A stretch of 19,078 bases of DNA from the NCBI GenBank assembly GCA_900542055.1, contig UQMA01000029.1, positions 1 through 19,078 on the forward strand, read 5' to 3'. Both the position numbers and the translations under genes were made by a program. Every line of letters starts with the position of its first letter. The first letter of the stretch is position 1. Origin of the DNA: an uncultured Azospirillum sp. (GTDB lineage Bacteria > Pseudomonadota > Alphaproteobacteria > RF32 > CAG-239). The notes under the pieces were generated by a model. The model was given only the letters and a program-made list of their open reading frames with translations. It was not told where the DNA came from and did not search any database. Positions 1 through 7,071 of this stretch are shown here, piece by piece.

Positions 1-202
1 GAAAAACATTATACTGATTTATCATTATTTTTATTATTTTTTCAACCATACTAGCTGAAGCAATACTAATAAATAATCCTCCCCAGAAATATAAATCCAT
101 TTCTGAACCTAGAAAATATTCCCATCCGACTAGAAATAATCCAACCATAAAATAATGATACGGTTTATATAGCACACCTAAAATTTTAATCAAATTATCC
201 AT
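1..202 (-). CDS. small membrane protein, 3' end beyond window edge
   Basis: An open frame of 67 codons starts at the ATG at 202-200 and runs off the left edge, so the C-terminus is not seen. An AGGTG-type ribosome-binding site lies seven bases upstream, and an in-frame TAA just before the ATG rules out a longer start. The protein begins MDNLIKILGVLYKPYHYFMV. It has two likely membrane segments, at about residues 17-33 and 37-52, followed by a basic stretch. It is the fourth gene of the minus-strand hsdM operon, 81 bases after the preceding small membrane protein. I do not recognise the family. Its position suggests an accessory of the restriction locus or a small cargo gene; no function can be assigned. 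Confidence 0.6.
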   Translation of the reverse strand, partial: MDNLIKILGVLYKPYHYFMVGLFLVGWEYFLGSEMDLYFWGGLFISIASASMVEKIIKIMINQYNVF

Positions 203-283
203 TAGTTAACACCTATAACTCCTTGTACTTATAATCAATTTCTACATTTTCTATTTGTCTTACTAAGACTTCAAGCAACGGGC

Positions 284-634
284 TTATATAAGATTTTGTA
301 AGGCTTCTTGTATTGAGGCTGTCGGTGTATTACGCACCTTTTTCATAAAATTAAAAAGGTCTTCTACATATTTGTACGACTTATTTTTAAGCAAAAATTT
401 GAAATTGCTCTGATTTTCTGCTAGAAATTGATAAAATTGCATAGAAGTTTCGCTGTCGCCCAAAAAAGTTGCCGCAACATGATCCAATTTTTGAGCCAGC
501 TCCAATCTTTTAAATCTCAAAGTTTGTATTAATTGCTTACGACTAATCCACCACTGCATAAACGCAAAGGCGGTAAGTGCAATTGAGCACATCCATTCAG
601 CATTTTTTTGCAAAAAATCAAGTACTAAACTCAT
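284..634 (-). CDS. hypothetical membrane-anchored protein
   Basis: A 116-residue protein of unknown function. Residues about 13-33 form one hydrophobic segment rich in Trp, Phe and Ala (containing FMQWW), likely a single N-terminal anchor. The remainder (about 35-116) is a charged, probably helical cytoplasmic domain. The start is convincing: a purine-rich GGGGGAG lies nine bases upstream of the ATG, formed by the last codons of the preceding RhuM-Fic gene, whose stop is only three bases away. It is therefore co-transcribed and probably translationally coupled with hsdM and the RhuM-Fic gene. I do not recognise a family. The small size and membrane anchor recall accessory proteins of defence operons, but that is only inference. 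Confidence 0.7.
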   Translation of the reverse strand: MSLVLDFLQKNAEWMCSIALTAFAFMQWWISRKQLIQTLRFKRLELAQKLDHVAATFLGDSETSMQFYQFLAENQSNFKFLLKNKSYKYVEDLFNFMKKVRNTPTASIQEALQNLI

Positions 635-637
635 CTC

Positions 638-1606
638 CTAAATCTCCCCCTTATTCAGCACGCTTAGAATTACTTGTTTCATTGTTTCTCTTTCTTCCGG
701 CTTGCTTTCAGCAATTAAAATCGTAAGAGTAAATAACGTTGTATTATCAATAAGTTGAACATCGTTTTGATAGAGAATTCCGTTTTTATCCAAAAAATAC
801 AAAAAACAAGCCGCGCCAATCCGCTTATTACCATCCGTAAAGCTGTGGTTTTTAACGAGAAAATAGAGCAACATTGCTGCTTTTTCTTCTAATGAAGGAT
901 AACATTCTTGTCCTCCGAATGTCTGGTAGATTTGATTAATTGAGCTATCAAAACTATCATCTTTGGGGTTTGCAAATACATCAGAGCCAAACTCCGGCTT
1001 CATTTTATCAATAACGTTCAAAAATTCTTCTTTTTTAATAACCACCGCTGGTTTGATTGTCTTACCTTTAGTATCAAGAGTTTTGTTATCATAATCATCT
1101 ATTAAACCAAGACCTGAAGCAAAATCAGCCATTAAGGCACTTAATTTTTTAGCATCATCTAGATTATCTGCCTGATGCTCTATGCTCCGATTTAAGAGTT
1201 TGATTGCATTTTGTAATTGAGCAACTTTGGACTTTTGTTTTTGCAATTGCTTTTCATTGACAGCGTATCCATCCACAAGGTATTGTTTTAAGACATTGCT
1301 TACCCAACGCCGAAATGCTGATGCTTTTGGCGAATTTGCTTTATAACCGACTGCTAAAATAACATCTAAACTGAAAAACTCAACAGGCTTATCTGAATTA
1401 GGAATGTGCATTTTTTGCACATTGCTTTTTTTATCCAACTCGCCTTGAGCAAAGATATGGCTTATGTGTCTTGATACGCCGGAGCGATCTATTTCAAAGA
1501 CTTGGGCTATTTCATTTTTGTTTAACCACACCGTTTCGTGCTGAACATCTATCTGCACATCGATATTATTAAACGATTTAGAAATAATTTTAAGACTATT
1601 ACCCAT
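638..1606 (-). CDS. rhuM: RhuM-family / Fic-Doc domain fusion protein
   Basis: A 322-residue protein in two parts. Residues about 1-115 match the RhuM family often found inside type I restriction operons. They include a winged-helix-like segment (NEIAQVFEIDRSGVSRHIS, 31-49) and the typical FFSLDVILAVGYKANSPKA region (77-95). A charged helical linker follows (about 115-165). Residues about 190-315 form a Fic/Doc domain with the active-site motif HSFTDGNKRIG (254-264). The catalytic His254, Asp258, Asn260 and Arg262 are present, and the K-R form is closer to Doc than to classic HPFxxGNGR Fic. Fic proteins transfer nucleotidyl groups and Doc phosphorylates EF-Tu; the target here is unknown. The gene lies three bases after hsdM and three before the next gene. 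It is probably intact. Confidence 0.88.
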   Translation of the reverse strand: MGNSLKIISKSFNNIDVQIDVQHETVWLNKNEIAQVFEIDRSGVSRHISHIFAQGELDKKSNVQKMHIPNSDKPVEFFSLDVILAVGYKANSPKASAFRRWVSNVLKQYLVDGYAVNEKQLQKQKSKVAQLQNAIKLLNRSIEHQADNLDDAKKLSALMADFASGLGLIDDYDNKTLDTKGKTIKPAVVIKKEEFLNVIDKMKPEFGSDVFANPKDDSFDSSINQIYQTFGGQECYPSLEEKAAMLLYFLVKNHSFTDGNKRIGAACFLYFLDKNGILYQNDVQLIDNTTLFTLTILIAESKPEERETMKQVILSVLNKGEI

Positions 1607-1609
1607 CTC

Positions 1610-3118
1610 TTACATCTCCCAGCCGATGGCTTTTAGCTTTTCGCGGATTTCGTTTTGGAGAGTGTCGGACTGCTTAAACATCTCGGAAAGTTCGCCGGTC
1701 AGGCGTTTCATTTTATCTTCAAACGGCTCGCCGTCATCTTCCTGTTCCTCAATGCCAACATAACGACCTGGGGTCAAAATATAATCTTGTGCCGCAATTT
1801 CTGCCGTTGTTGCCACCGCACAGAAACCTTTGACATTTTCCAATGTGCCATTTTGAAATGCCGTAAATGTATCCGCCAATTTTTTAATATCTTCGTCTGT
1901 AAAATCGCGGTGTTTGCGGTCAACCATATAACCCATTTTACGTGCATCTATAAATACAGTGCGTCCTTTTTGTTGTTTATTTTTGCTGATAAACCACAAT
2001 GTTACCGGAATTGTTACGCTATAAAATAGTTGCGGCGGCAGAGCAATAATTCCCTCTATCAAATCGGCCTCAATAATATTTTTGCGGATTTCACCTTCGC
2101 CGCTGGTTTGCGTTGAAAGCGCACCGTTTGCCAACACTAAACCGATTTTGCCATTCGGTGCTAGGTGATGTATCATGTGCTGAATCCAAGCATAGTTGGC
2201 ATTACCTGCTGGCGGTGTGCCATATTTCCAGCGCACATCATCAAGGAGCTTGTCTTGTCCCCAGTTGGAAAGGTTAAAAGGTGGATTAGCCATAATAAAA
2301 TCAAATTTTTCGTGAGGGTGCAAGTCATTAAAAAATGTATCGGCTTGATAAGGCCCAAAATCAGCATCAATACCACGAATAGCCATATTCATCTTGGCCA
2401 TTTTCCAAGTATCGGCATTAGATTCCTGTCCATAGACCGAGATTTTATCCCGATTGCCGCCATGTGCCTGCAAAAATTTAACTGACTGAACAAACATTCC
2501 GCCGGAACCACAGCAAGGATCATAAACGCGGCAGTTATCAAACGGTTTCAATACTTCCACAATGGTTTTAACAATGCTTGACGGCGTGTAAAATTCACCG
2601 CCTTTGGTGCCTTCGTATGCGGCAAACTGGGCAATACAATATTCATAAGTGCGCCCAAGCAGGTCTTTATCCTCATCTGTTTCCGACATATCAATATTAT
2701 TGGTAAAAAGGTCAACCACATTGCCTAACACACGCTTATCAAGGTCTTGATTGGCATAATTTTTCGGCAGAACATTTTTAAGGGTTTTATTTTCGGCTTC
2801 TATCGCTCGCATAGCTTCATCTATAACCATACCGATTTCAGGTGTATGAGCGGCTTCTGCAATTTTGCTCCAACGGGCGGCTTCCGGCACATAAAATATA
2901 CCTTCCATGGTATAAGCATCTTTCTCATCCTCAAAACCATCGCCCTCAGCAACAAGCTGATTATAACGCTTTTCAAAGGCAAATGAGATGTAGCGCAGAA
3001 AAATAAGTCCGACGATTACCTTACGATAATCTGCCGCCGGAATATGTCCCCACAGCTCACAAGCCGCATCCCAAATTTGTTTTTCAAAACCAATATTGGC
3101 GTTATTTTTCCCTGCCAT
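1610..3118 (-). CDS. hsdM: type I restriction-modification system DNA methyltransferase subunit
   Basis: A 502-residue adenine-N6 methyltransferase subunit, full length for the family. With HsdS it methylates the recognition site, and with HsdR it forms the restriction complex. Residues about 10-150 are the N-terminal helical HsdM domain. GGEFYTP (173-179) is the conserved entry to the Rossmann domain, DPCCGSGG (200-207) is the S-adenosylmethionine-binding motif I, and NPPF (278-281) is the catalytic motif IV. The C-terminal part carries an acidic helix typical of contact with HsdS. The ATG at 3118 has an AGAGG ribosome-binding site six bases upstream. It is the first gene of the minus-strand operon; no hsdR and no complete hsdS occur in the window. 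Its base composition is richer in GC than the neighbouring ATPase genes. Confidence 0.96.
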   Translation of the reverse strand: MAGKNNANIGFEKQIWDAACELWGHIPAADYRKVIVGLIFLRYISFAFEKRYNQLVAEGDGFEDEKDAYTMEGIFYVPEAARWSKIAEAAHTPEIGMVIDEAMRAIEAENKTLKNVLPKNYANQDLDKRVLGNVVDLFTNNIDMSETDEDKDLLGRTYEYCIAQFAAYEGTKGGEFYTPSSIVKTIVEVLKPFDNCRVYDPCCGSGGMFVQSVKFLQAHGGNRDKISVYGQESNADTWKMAKMNMAIRGIDADFGPYQADTFFNDLHPHEKFDFIMANPPFNLSNWGQDKLLDDVRWKYGTPPAGNANYAWIQHMIHHLAPNGKIGLVLANGALSTQTSGEGEIRKNIIEADLIEGIIALPPQLFYSVTIPVTLWFISKNKQQKGRTVFIDARKMGYMVDRKHRDFTDEDIKKLADTFTAFQNGTLENVKGFCAVATTAEIAAQDYILTPGRYVGIEEQEDDGEPFEDKMKRLTGELSEMFKQSDTLQNEIREKLKAIGWEM

Positions 3119-3152
3119 TTTAGACCTCTTATTATTGTAACCTTTACAAACT

Positions 3153-3203
3153 AACGCATAAACGCATTTGCTACATGATATTTGGTATGGTGTTAAGAGT
3201 CAA
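3153..3203 (-). promoter_or_regulatory. hsdM operon promoter with direct repeat at transcription start
   Basis: Reading the minus strand, a TTGACT -35 box (3203-3198) is followed after 17 bases by a TATCAT -10 box (3180-3175). This places the transcript start near 3168, about 50 bases upstream of the hsdM ATG. Just downstream of the -10, the heptamer AACGCAT occurs twice on the plus strand (3153-3159 and 3161-3167) with an eight-base period. It could be an operator covering the start site; the binding protein is unknown. The spacing and match to the sigma-70 consensus are read directly; the regulatory role is inference. Confidence 0.55.
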
Positions 3204-3264
3204 AATAAATATAAAGATTTATTCTGGAATCTATCGCAACAATTCTTAAAAATGGAGACTTAAA

Positions 3265-4254
3265 ATGAAAGAAGCAGTTATAAATGAAATAATTTTGGAG
3301 ATGCAATCAAAAGTAGATAACGGTCAATTGATTGAATTAAAGAGCGCATTAGAACGGATATTTTATAAATACGAAATCAAGGAAAAGATTGATTTTGAAG
3401 ATACAGAAATATCAAATGCATCATATATTGAACTATTTCTATCGGCAAAAAAAATTGAGGGATGCTCTCTAAAATCAATAAAATATTACAATGCTACAAT
3501 TTCTAACATGCTGAAAATCGTAAATAAAAATATCAAACAAATTGTAACCGATGATTTACGTACTTATTTAACAGACTATCAAATAAATAATAACTCAAGC
3601 CGAGTAACCATCGACAATATTCGGCGCATATTATCTAGCTTTTTTGCATGGCTTGAAGATGAGAATTACATTATCAAAAGTCCGGTGCGTCGGATACATA
3701 AGGTTAAAACCGGTACCAATATCAAAGAAACATATTCAGATGAAATGTTGGAGCTAATGCGTGATGAATGCGGAAATCTACGTGATTTGGCTATGATAGA
3801 TATGTTAGCCTCTACCGGAATGCGCGTTGGAGAAATGGTGTTACTTAATCGCGAGGACATAAATTTTACAGAACGAGAATGTGTGGTATTTGGGAAAGGT
3901 GATAAAGAGAGGATCGTTTATTTTGATGCCAGAACAAAAATTCATTTACAGAATTATTTGGAAAGCCGGACAGATAGTAATTCCGCGCTGTTTGTATCCT
4001 TAAAATCGCCATATAACCGTTTAGAAATTAGCGGAATTGAGGTTAGGCTTCGTGAGCTTGGATTGCGTTTGAATATTCCAAAGGTGCATCCGCATAAATT
4101 CCGCCGGACACTTGCAACAATGGCTATTGATAAAGGTATGCCAATAGAACAGCTTCAAAAATTGCTCGGTCACTCAAGAATTGACACAACTTTGCAATAC
4201 GCAATGGTCAAACAGAGTAATGTTAAGCTCGCCCACCGCAAGTTTATTGGATAA
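3265..4254 (+). CDS. tyrosine recombinase associated with hsdS
   Basis: A 329-residue XerC/XerD-type site-specific recombinase. Residues about 50-140 are a SAM-like core-binding domain. Residues about 160-329 are the catalytic domain with the full set of active-site residues: Arg187 (in TGMRVGE), Lys211 (in FGKGDKER), His277 and Arg280 (in HPHKFRRT), His303 (in LLGHSRIDTT) and the nucleophile Tyr312. Arg281 replaces the usual second His of HxxRH. The ATG has a GGAG site seven bases upstream. The gene is divergent from hsdM across about 146 bp and its stop codon abuts a truncated hsdS reading frame. Recombinases in this position (for example CreX/PsrA in streptococci, and related genes in Bacteroides) invert hsdS segments to switch DNA specificity. 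That role is inferred from context. Confidence 0.93.
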   Translation: MKEAVINEIILEMQSKVDNGQLIELKSALERIFYKYEIKEKIDFEDTEISNASYIELFLSAKKIEGCSLKSIKYYNATISNMLKIVNKNIKQIVTDDLRTYLTDYQINNNSSRVTIDNIRRILSSFFAWLEDENYIIKSPVRRIHKVKTGTNIKETYSDEMLELMRDECGNLRDLAMIDMLASTGMRVGEMVLLNREDINFTERECVVFGKGDKERIVYFDARTKIHLQNYLESRTDSNSALFVSLKSPYNRLEISGIEVRLRELGLRLNIPKVHPHKFRRTLATMAIDKGMPIEQLQKLLGHSRIDTTLQYAMVKQSNVKLAHRKFIG

Positions 4255-4256
4255 AT

Positions 4257-4295
4257 AATAATTTAGAACAACAGGCTCAGGCTCTTTATGTAAAT
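4257..4295 (+). other. candidate recombination region in hsdS conserved helix
   Basis: This stretch encodes the conserved HsdS helix NNNLEQQAQALY and contains the short direct repeat CAGGCTCAGGCTC. It begins at the junction between the recombinase gene and the hsdS cassette. In shuffling type I loci, crossover occurs in such conserved-region repeats, which must be present in inverted copies. The partner copy is not in this window, so the assignment is inference from position. Confidence 0.35.
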
Positions 4296-5060
4296 AATAT
4301 AGAACTGTATAAGGAAAGAGATATCAAAGTTGAAGATATTGTAATAACTGCTAACACCGGTGCGGATGCTATACAAAAGGCTCCTATAGTTGATTACGAT
4401 ACAGGAGTAAAGTGTGTAAGAGTTGGCGACATGTCAAATAAACGGAGCTATTCTGATTGGGGATATGCTAAAGTAACTGATGACGTATTTTCTCAGTATC
4501 AATTAAAAAAAGATGATATAATTGTTACTAGAACTGCATCATTAGGACTAAACACAATCATTTCTAAAAATTTAGATGCAGTTTATAATAATGGTCTTAT
4601 CCGGCTAACCATAAATAAAGACGTAATAGTTCCTTTGCTTGTATATAGACAATTTCAGACGGATGATTTTAAGAATTACATATCAAAAATAGAAGGAGAA
4701 ACATCCGTGCGACCTAATATGAAAATAAACTATTTATTGCAATATTCTTTTGCCGTAATGAATAAAGAAAAACAAAAGGAACTTATTAATGTGCTTGAAC
4801 CTCTGTGGAATAAACAAGAACAATTAATAGAAGAAAACACCAGACTTGCGGCGATACGGGATGCGTTGTTGCCGAAACTCATGAGTGGGGAAATTGATGT
4901 TTCAAAAGTTAACATTTCGGCTGATAAATTATCATTTAGCATTTTAGTAAATTTTGCGCTGCGCCATATTTTTATTTTGCAAGTTTTTGTTTTTAACAAA
5001 TTGATTTTTCAAATAAATATGTCACAAGCAATTCCATCAACCAAAGAAGATGGCGCTTAA
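4257..5060 (+). pseudogene. hsdS: truncated, start-less hsdS cassette (silent specificity subunit half)
   Basis: The frame is open directly from the recombinase stop and reads NNNLEQQAQALY, the helix sequence of an HsdS conserved region. A complete target-recognition domain follows (QKAPIVDYDTG, RVGDMSN, KKDDIIVTRTASLGLN, YNNGLIRL, RPNMKINYLL). It ends with the C-terminal conserved region (LAAIRDALLPKLMSGEIDVS, about 4845-4904). A first recognition domain, a promoter and a plausible start are all missing; the ATG at 4431 falls inside the recognition domain and lacks a ribosome-binding site. After about 4940 the frame continues for some 40 codons that do not look like HsdS, so the true end was probably replaced. 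It is best read as a silent donor cassette for recombination. A simple decayed remnant is the alternative. Confidence 0.82.
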
Positions 5061-5077
5061 GACAATTAAAATAATTA

Positions 5078-5475
5078 TCAAACAGCCGGATTTTTATTTT
5101 CTTTGCGGTTTTCTTCTAATTCCGCGGCGGTTTGAGGCGTCATGTCGCGGTGGGCCGCATTGATAAGCGCGTCCATAGCCTCTTCGGTTTTACACTGAAA
5201 AACAAAATAATCTCCGTTATGCATAATGAGCTCGACATAAAATCCCGGAGGTGCGTCTACTGTGGGAGCTCAATTTGTTGGCATAAGACTATGCCTTTTT
5301 GAAAAACATAGAATGCTTCCTTTAAAGATTGGATAAGGATATTACCGCTTGAGGTATTGACAATCGCATCGGGCAATTTTCCTGAGTACACCACTAGATC
5401 TGCTTTTTCACGCAATGCCAACTGCACAGCGGTGAAGAAATAAAGATACATATAAGTGTCGGTAGAGTTCTTCAT
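5078..5475 (-). pseudogene. frameshifted hypothetical gene
   Basis: Two coding-looking pieces lie in adjacent frames. The first, 72 codons from the ATG at 5475, ends at a TAG (5257-5259) soon after QQIELPQ. The second, in the next frame, reads APTVDAPPGFYVELIMHNGD and ends ENKNPAV at the TGA at 5080-5078. One extra C in the CCC run at 5266-5264 would fuse them as ...IELP-TVDAPPGFYVEL... into a protein of about 132 residues. This points to a one-base deletion in the genome or an assembly error in a homopolymer. I do not recognise the family. The N-terminal half is mixed alpha/beta in character with no membrane segment or signal peptide, and the tail is charged. Its 3' end converges on the hsdS cassette. 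Confidence 0.55.
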
Positions 5476-5595
5476 TTAAATCTCACAAGACTTTACATTG
5501 TTTTCATTATACAATTTATGGGCGAGGTCGTCAAGAACACATCTTGTGCAAACGGAATAATCAGGTTATGATACCAAAACAGATGGAGTAAAATA

Positions 5596-5841
5596 ATGAA
5601 GAAAATTTTATTAGCGCTAATTTTCACTGTGTGGGCGACAGCCGTTGCGGCAGGCATGCGTTGCCATACGAACAGTCTTGGGATAGAACGATGCTCCGAA
5701 ACGGATAGTAATGGCAACCGAATGAGTACAACCACTCGAACGGATAGCTTAGGACGGACACACACTACTGGAGCAATCGGCGATAAAAATGTGAAATTCA
5801 AGCGCCGAATAGATAGCGCTGGAAACGTCAATATTAAATAG
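5596..5841 (+). CDS. small secreted protein with short DSxG repeats
   Basis: An 81-residue protein. Residues 1-19 are a textbook Sec signal peptide: MKK, a hydrophobic core, then AVAAG with cleavage near Ala18-Ala19. The mature part is hydrophilic and holds a loosely repeated unit of the form (T/I)(N/D)S(L/N/A)G: TNSLG, TDSNG, TDSLG and IDSAG. Two cysteines (in RCH and RCSE) could form a disulfide. A GGAG ribosome-binding site lies seven bases before the ATG. The opposite strand is also open here, but the signal peptide, ribosome-binding site and codon pattern favour this strand. Function unknown; the repeats resemble short extracellular or RHS-like turns only superficially. Confidence 0.7.
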   Translation: MKKILLALIFTVWATAVAAGMRCHTNSLGIERCSETDSNGNRMSTTTRTDSLGRTHTTGAIGDKNVKFKRRIDSAGNVNIK

Positions 5842-5879
5842 GTTTATTTTCTGTTAGTGTGATTGCTGCTAAAAATTTC

Positions 5880-5908
5880 TTGTTTTCCTCCAAAAGGTTT
5901 TGTATAAT
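5880..5908 (+). promoter_or_regulatory. promoter of AbiEi-like gene
   Basis: TTGTTT (5880-5885), a 17-base spacer and a perfect TATAAT (5903-5908) lie about 20 bases upstream of the ATG at 5928. Transcription would start near 5915, giving a very short leader that still contains the GGAG ribosome-binding site (about 5919-5922). Read directly from sequence. Confidence 0.6.
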
Positions 5909-5927
5909 AAAACCAAGTGGAGAAAAT

Positions 5928-6521
5928 ATGCTATATACATTTGATGACTTGGCACAAAAATTTAGAGATTATACGGATATTAAAGGCAAAATCAGACGGG
6001 AAGTAAACAACGATCGGCTGATACCGGTTGCCCGCGGACTTTATGAAACAGATGCGGAAACATCCGGTAAATATCTCGCAGGGTTGATTTACGGGCCGTC
6101 CTATCTGTCGTTTGATTAAGCTTTGGCGGTATATTCGCTTATTCCCGAGGCCGTATATAACACATACACTTCCGCGACATTTAATAAAAACAAAACCAAG
6201 CAGTATCAAAATCATTTTGGCACTTTTACTTATCGCGATATTCCGGCGGATGTTTATCCGTTGGGTGTATTGCTGCATCAAGAAAACGGGTATTCTTATC
6301 AGATTGCCACGCCGGAAAAGGCGCTGTGTGATAAGCTCTATACATTACCGCCGGCAAAAAATTTAACTGAGCTGCAAGCGCTTTTGTTTAATGATTTGCG
6401 CGTTGATGAACAGGAATTTGCCAAGCTGGACAAGGCAAGCATAGCTGAGCTTGCCCCTTTATATCACGCAACCAATCTTAAACTCTTAAATAAACTGATT
6501 AAGAAAAACAAATATAGATAA
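5928..6521 (+). pseudogene. AbiEi-type antitoxin interrupted by an in-frame stop
   Basis: From the ATG at 5928 (GGAG five bases upstream) the frame reads MLYTFDDLAQKFRDYTDIKG, then GLYETDAETSGKYLAGLIYG, like the N-terminal winged-helix antitoxin domain of AbiEi proteins. It stops at TAA (6117-6119) after PSYLSFD and continues in the same frame without any shift as ALAVYSLIPEAVYNTYTSAT to a TAA at 6521. Relatives have an aromatic residue at this point, so TAT or TAC to TAA is the likely change. The full product would be 197 residues. AbiEi normally represses its operon and neutralises an AbiEii nucleotidyltransferase toxin; no such toxin gene follows, as the next gene converges from the other strand. 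It is a solitary, probably inactive antitoxin gene, or a sequencing error. Confidence 0.78.
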
Positions 6522-6525
6522 TCTG

Positions 6526-7071
6526 TTATAAACTGGCTATTTCAGAACATTCTCTTGCGTCGAGTTTAATGGTTTCCCCATTGTGATTAAATGTTCTATC
6601 TACAATATTAAAATTATTAAAACAAAGAAAAACTCGTGTATTCAACATATACTTAATCTGCGCCGATGTTAGCTCATCTGAATGCCAACCTATTGAATGA
6701 TATTTTGAAAATATTATGGAATATTTTTTGCTTTTATGTTCTAGGTTGCTAACTATACAAGAACATTCCTCTAAAGTTGACGCAAATTTATTAAACAACT
6801 CTCTGTAAAAGTAATGTATAATACTGCTGTATTTCGTGTGGTTGTATTCTTTATTTTCATCCAACCAATCTTTGGCTTTCATTTCTATTAAACATACTTT
6901 ATCGGTGGTATCTAAAATCAAATCACACCGCTTAGTTTGGGATTCAGGCATATTTTCAGCTTTATATTTTTCCCAATCAATAAAATTTATATTACAAATT
7001 ACCTTGTTTTGACAACTAGTTTGAATACTACACGCTTCACAAAATTTTTTTGTAGGTATCATTATTATCAC
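6526..7071 (-). CDS. small Cys4 / PD-(D/E)xK-like putative nuclease, partner of ATPase
   Basis: A 181-residue protein. Four N-terminal cysteines (11, 14, 20, 26, in CEAC...SC...IC) could hold zinc or an iron-sulfur cluster. The next segment, CDLILDTTDKVCLIEMKAK, fits a PD-(D/E)xK nuclease core: Asp50 on one strand, then Glu63-x-Lys65 on the next. A helical region follows (about 75-105) with further strands at the C-terminus. The family is not one I can name. The stop of the upstream ATPase gene overlaps a GTG start (7071-7069) by four bases. An ATG at 7062 with GGGTGA upstream is an equally good start and gives 178 residues. The two genes are clearly one translational unit, so this is probably the effector and the ATPase the sensor or motor; that is inference. 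Confidence 0.8.
   Translation of the reverse strand: MIIMIPTKKFCEACSIQTSCQNKVICNINFIDWEKYKAENMPESQTKRCDLILDTTDKVCLIEMKAKDWLDENKEYNHTKYSSIIHYFYRELFNKFASTLEECSCIVSNLEHKSKKYSIIFSKYHSIGWHSDELTSAQIKYMLNTRVFLCFNNFNIVDRTFNHNGETIKLDARECSEIASL

Noticed and set aside
3666..3860. Reverse-strand frame inside the recombinase gene
   Set aside because: It is a shadow of a well-supported gene, with no ribosome-binding site.
4431..5060. A functional short HsdS starting at the ATG at 4431
   Set aside because: The ATG lies inside the recognition domain, lacks a ribosome-binding site, and the HsdS-like sequence extends upstream to the recombinase stop.
5493..5831. 112-codon minus-strand frame opposite the small secreted protein
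   Set aside because: The plus-strand frame has a clear signal peptide and a well-placed GGAG; the opposite frame has no start signal.
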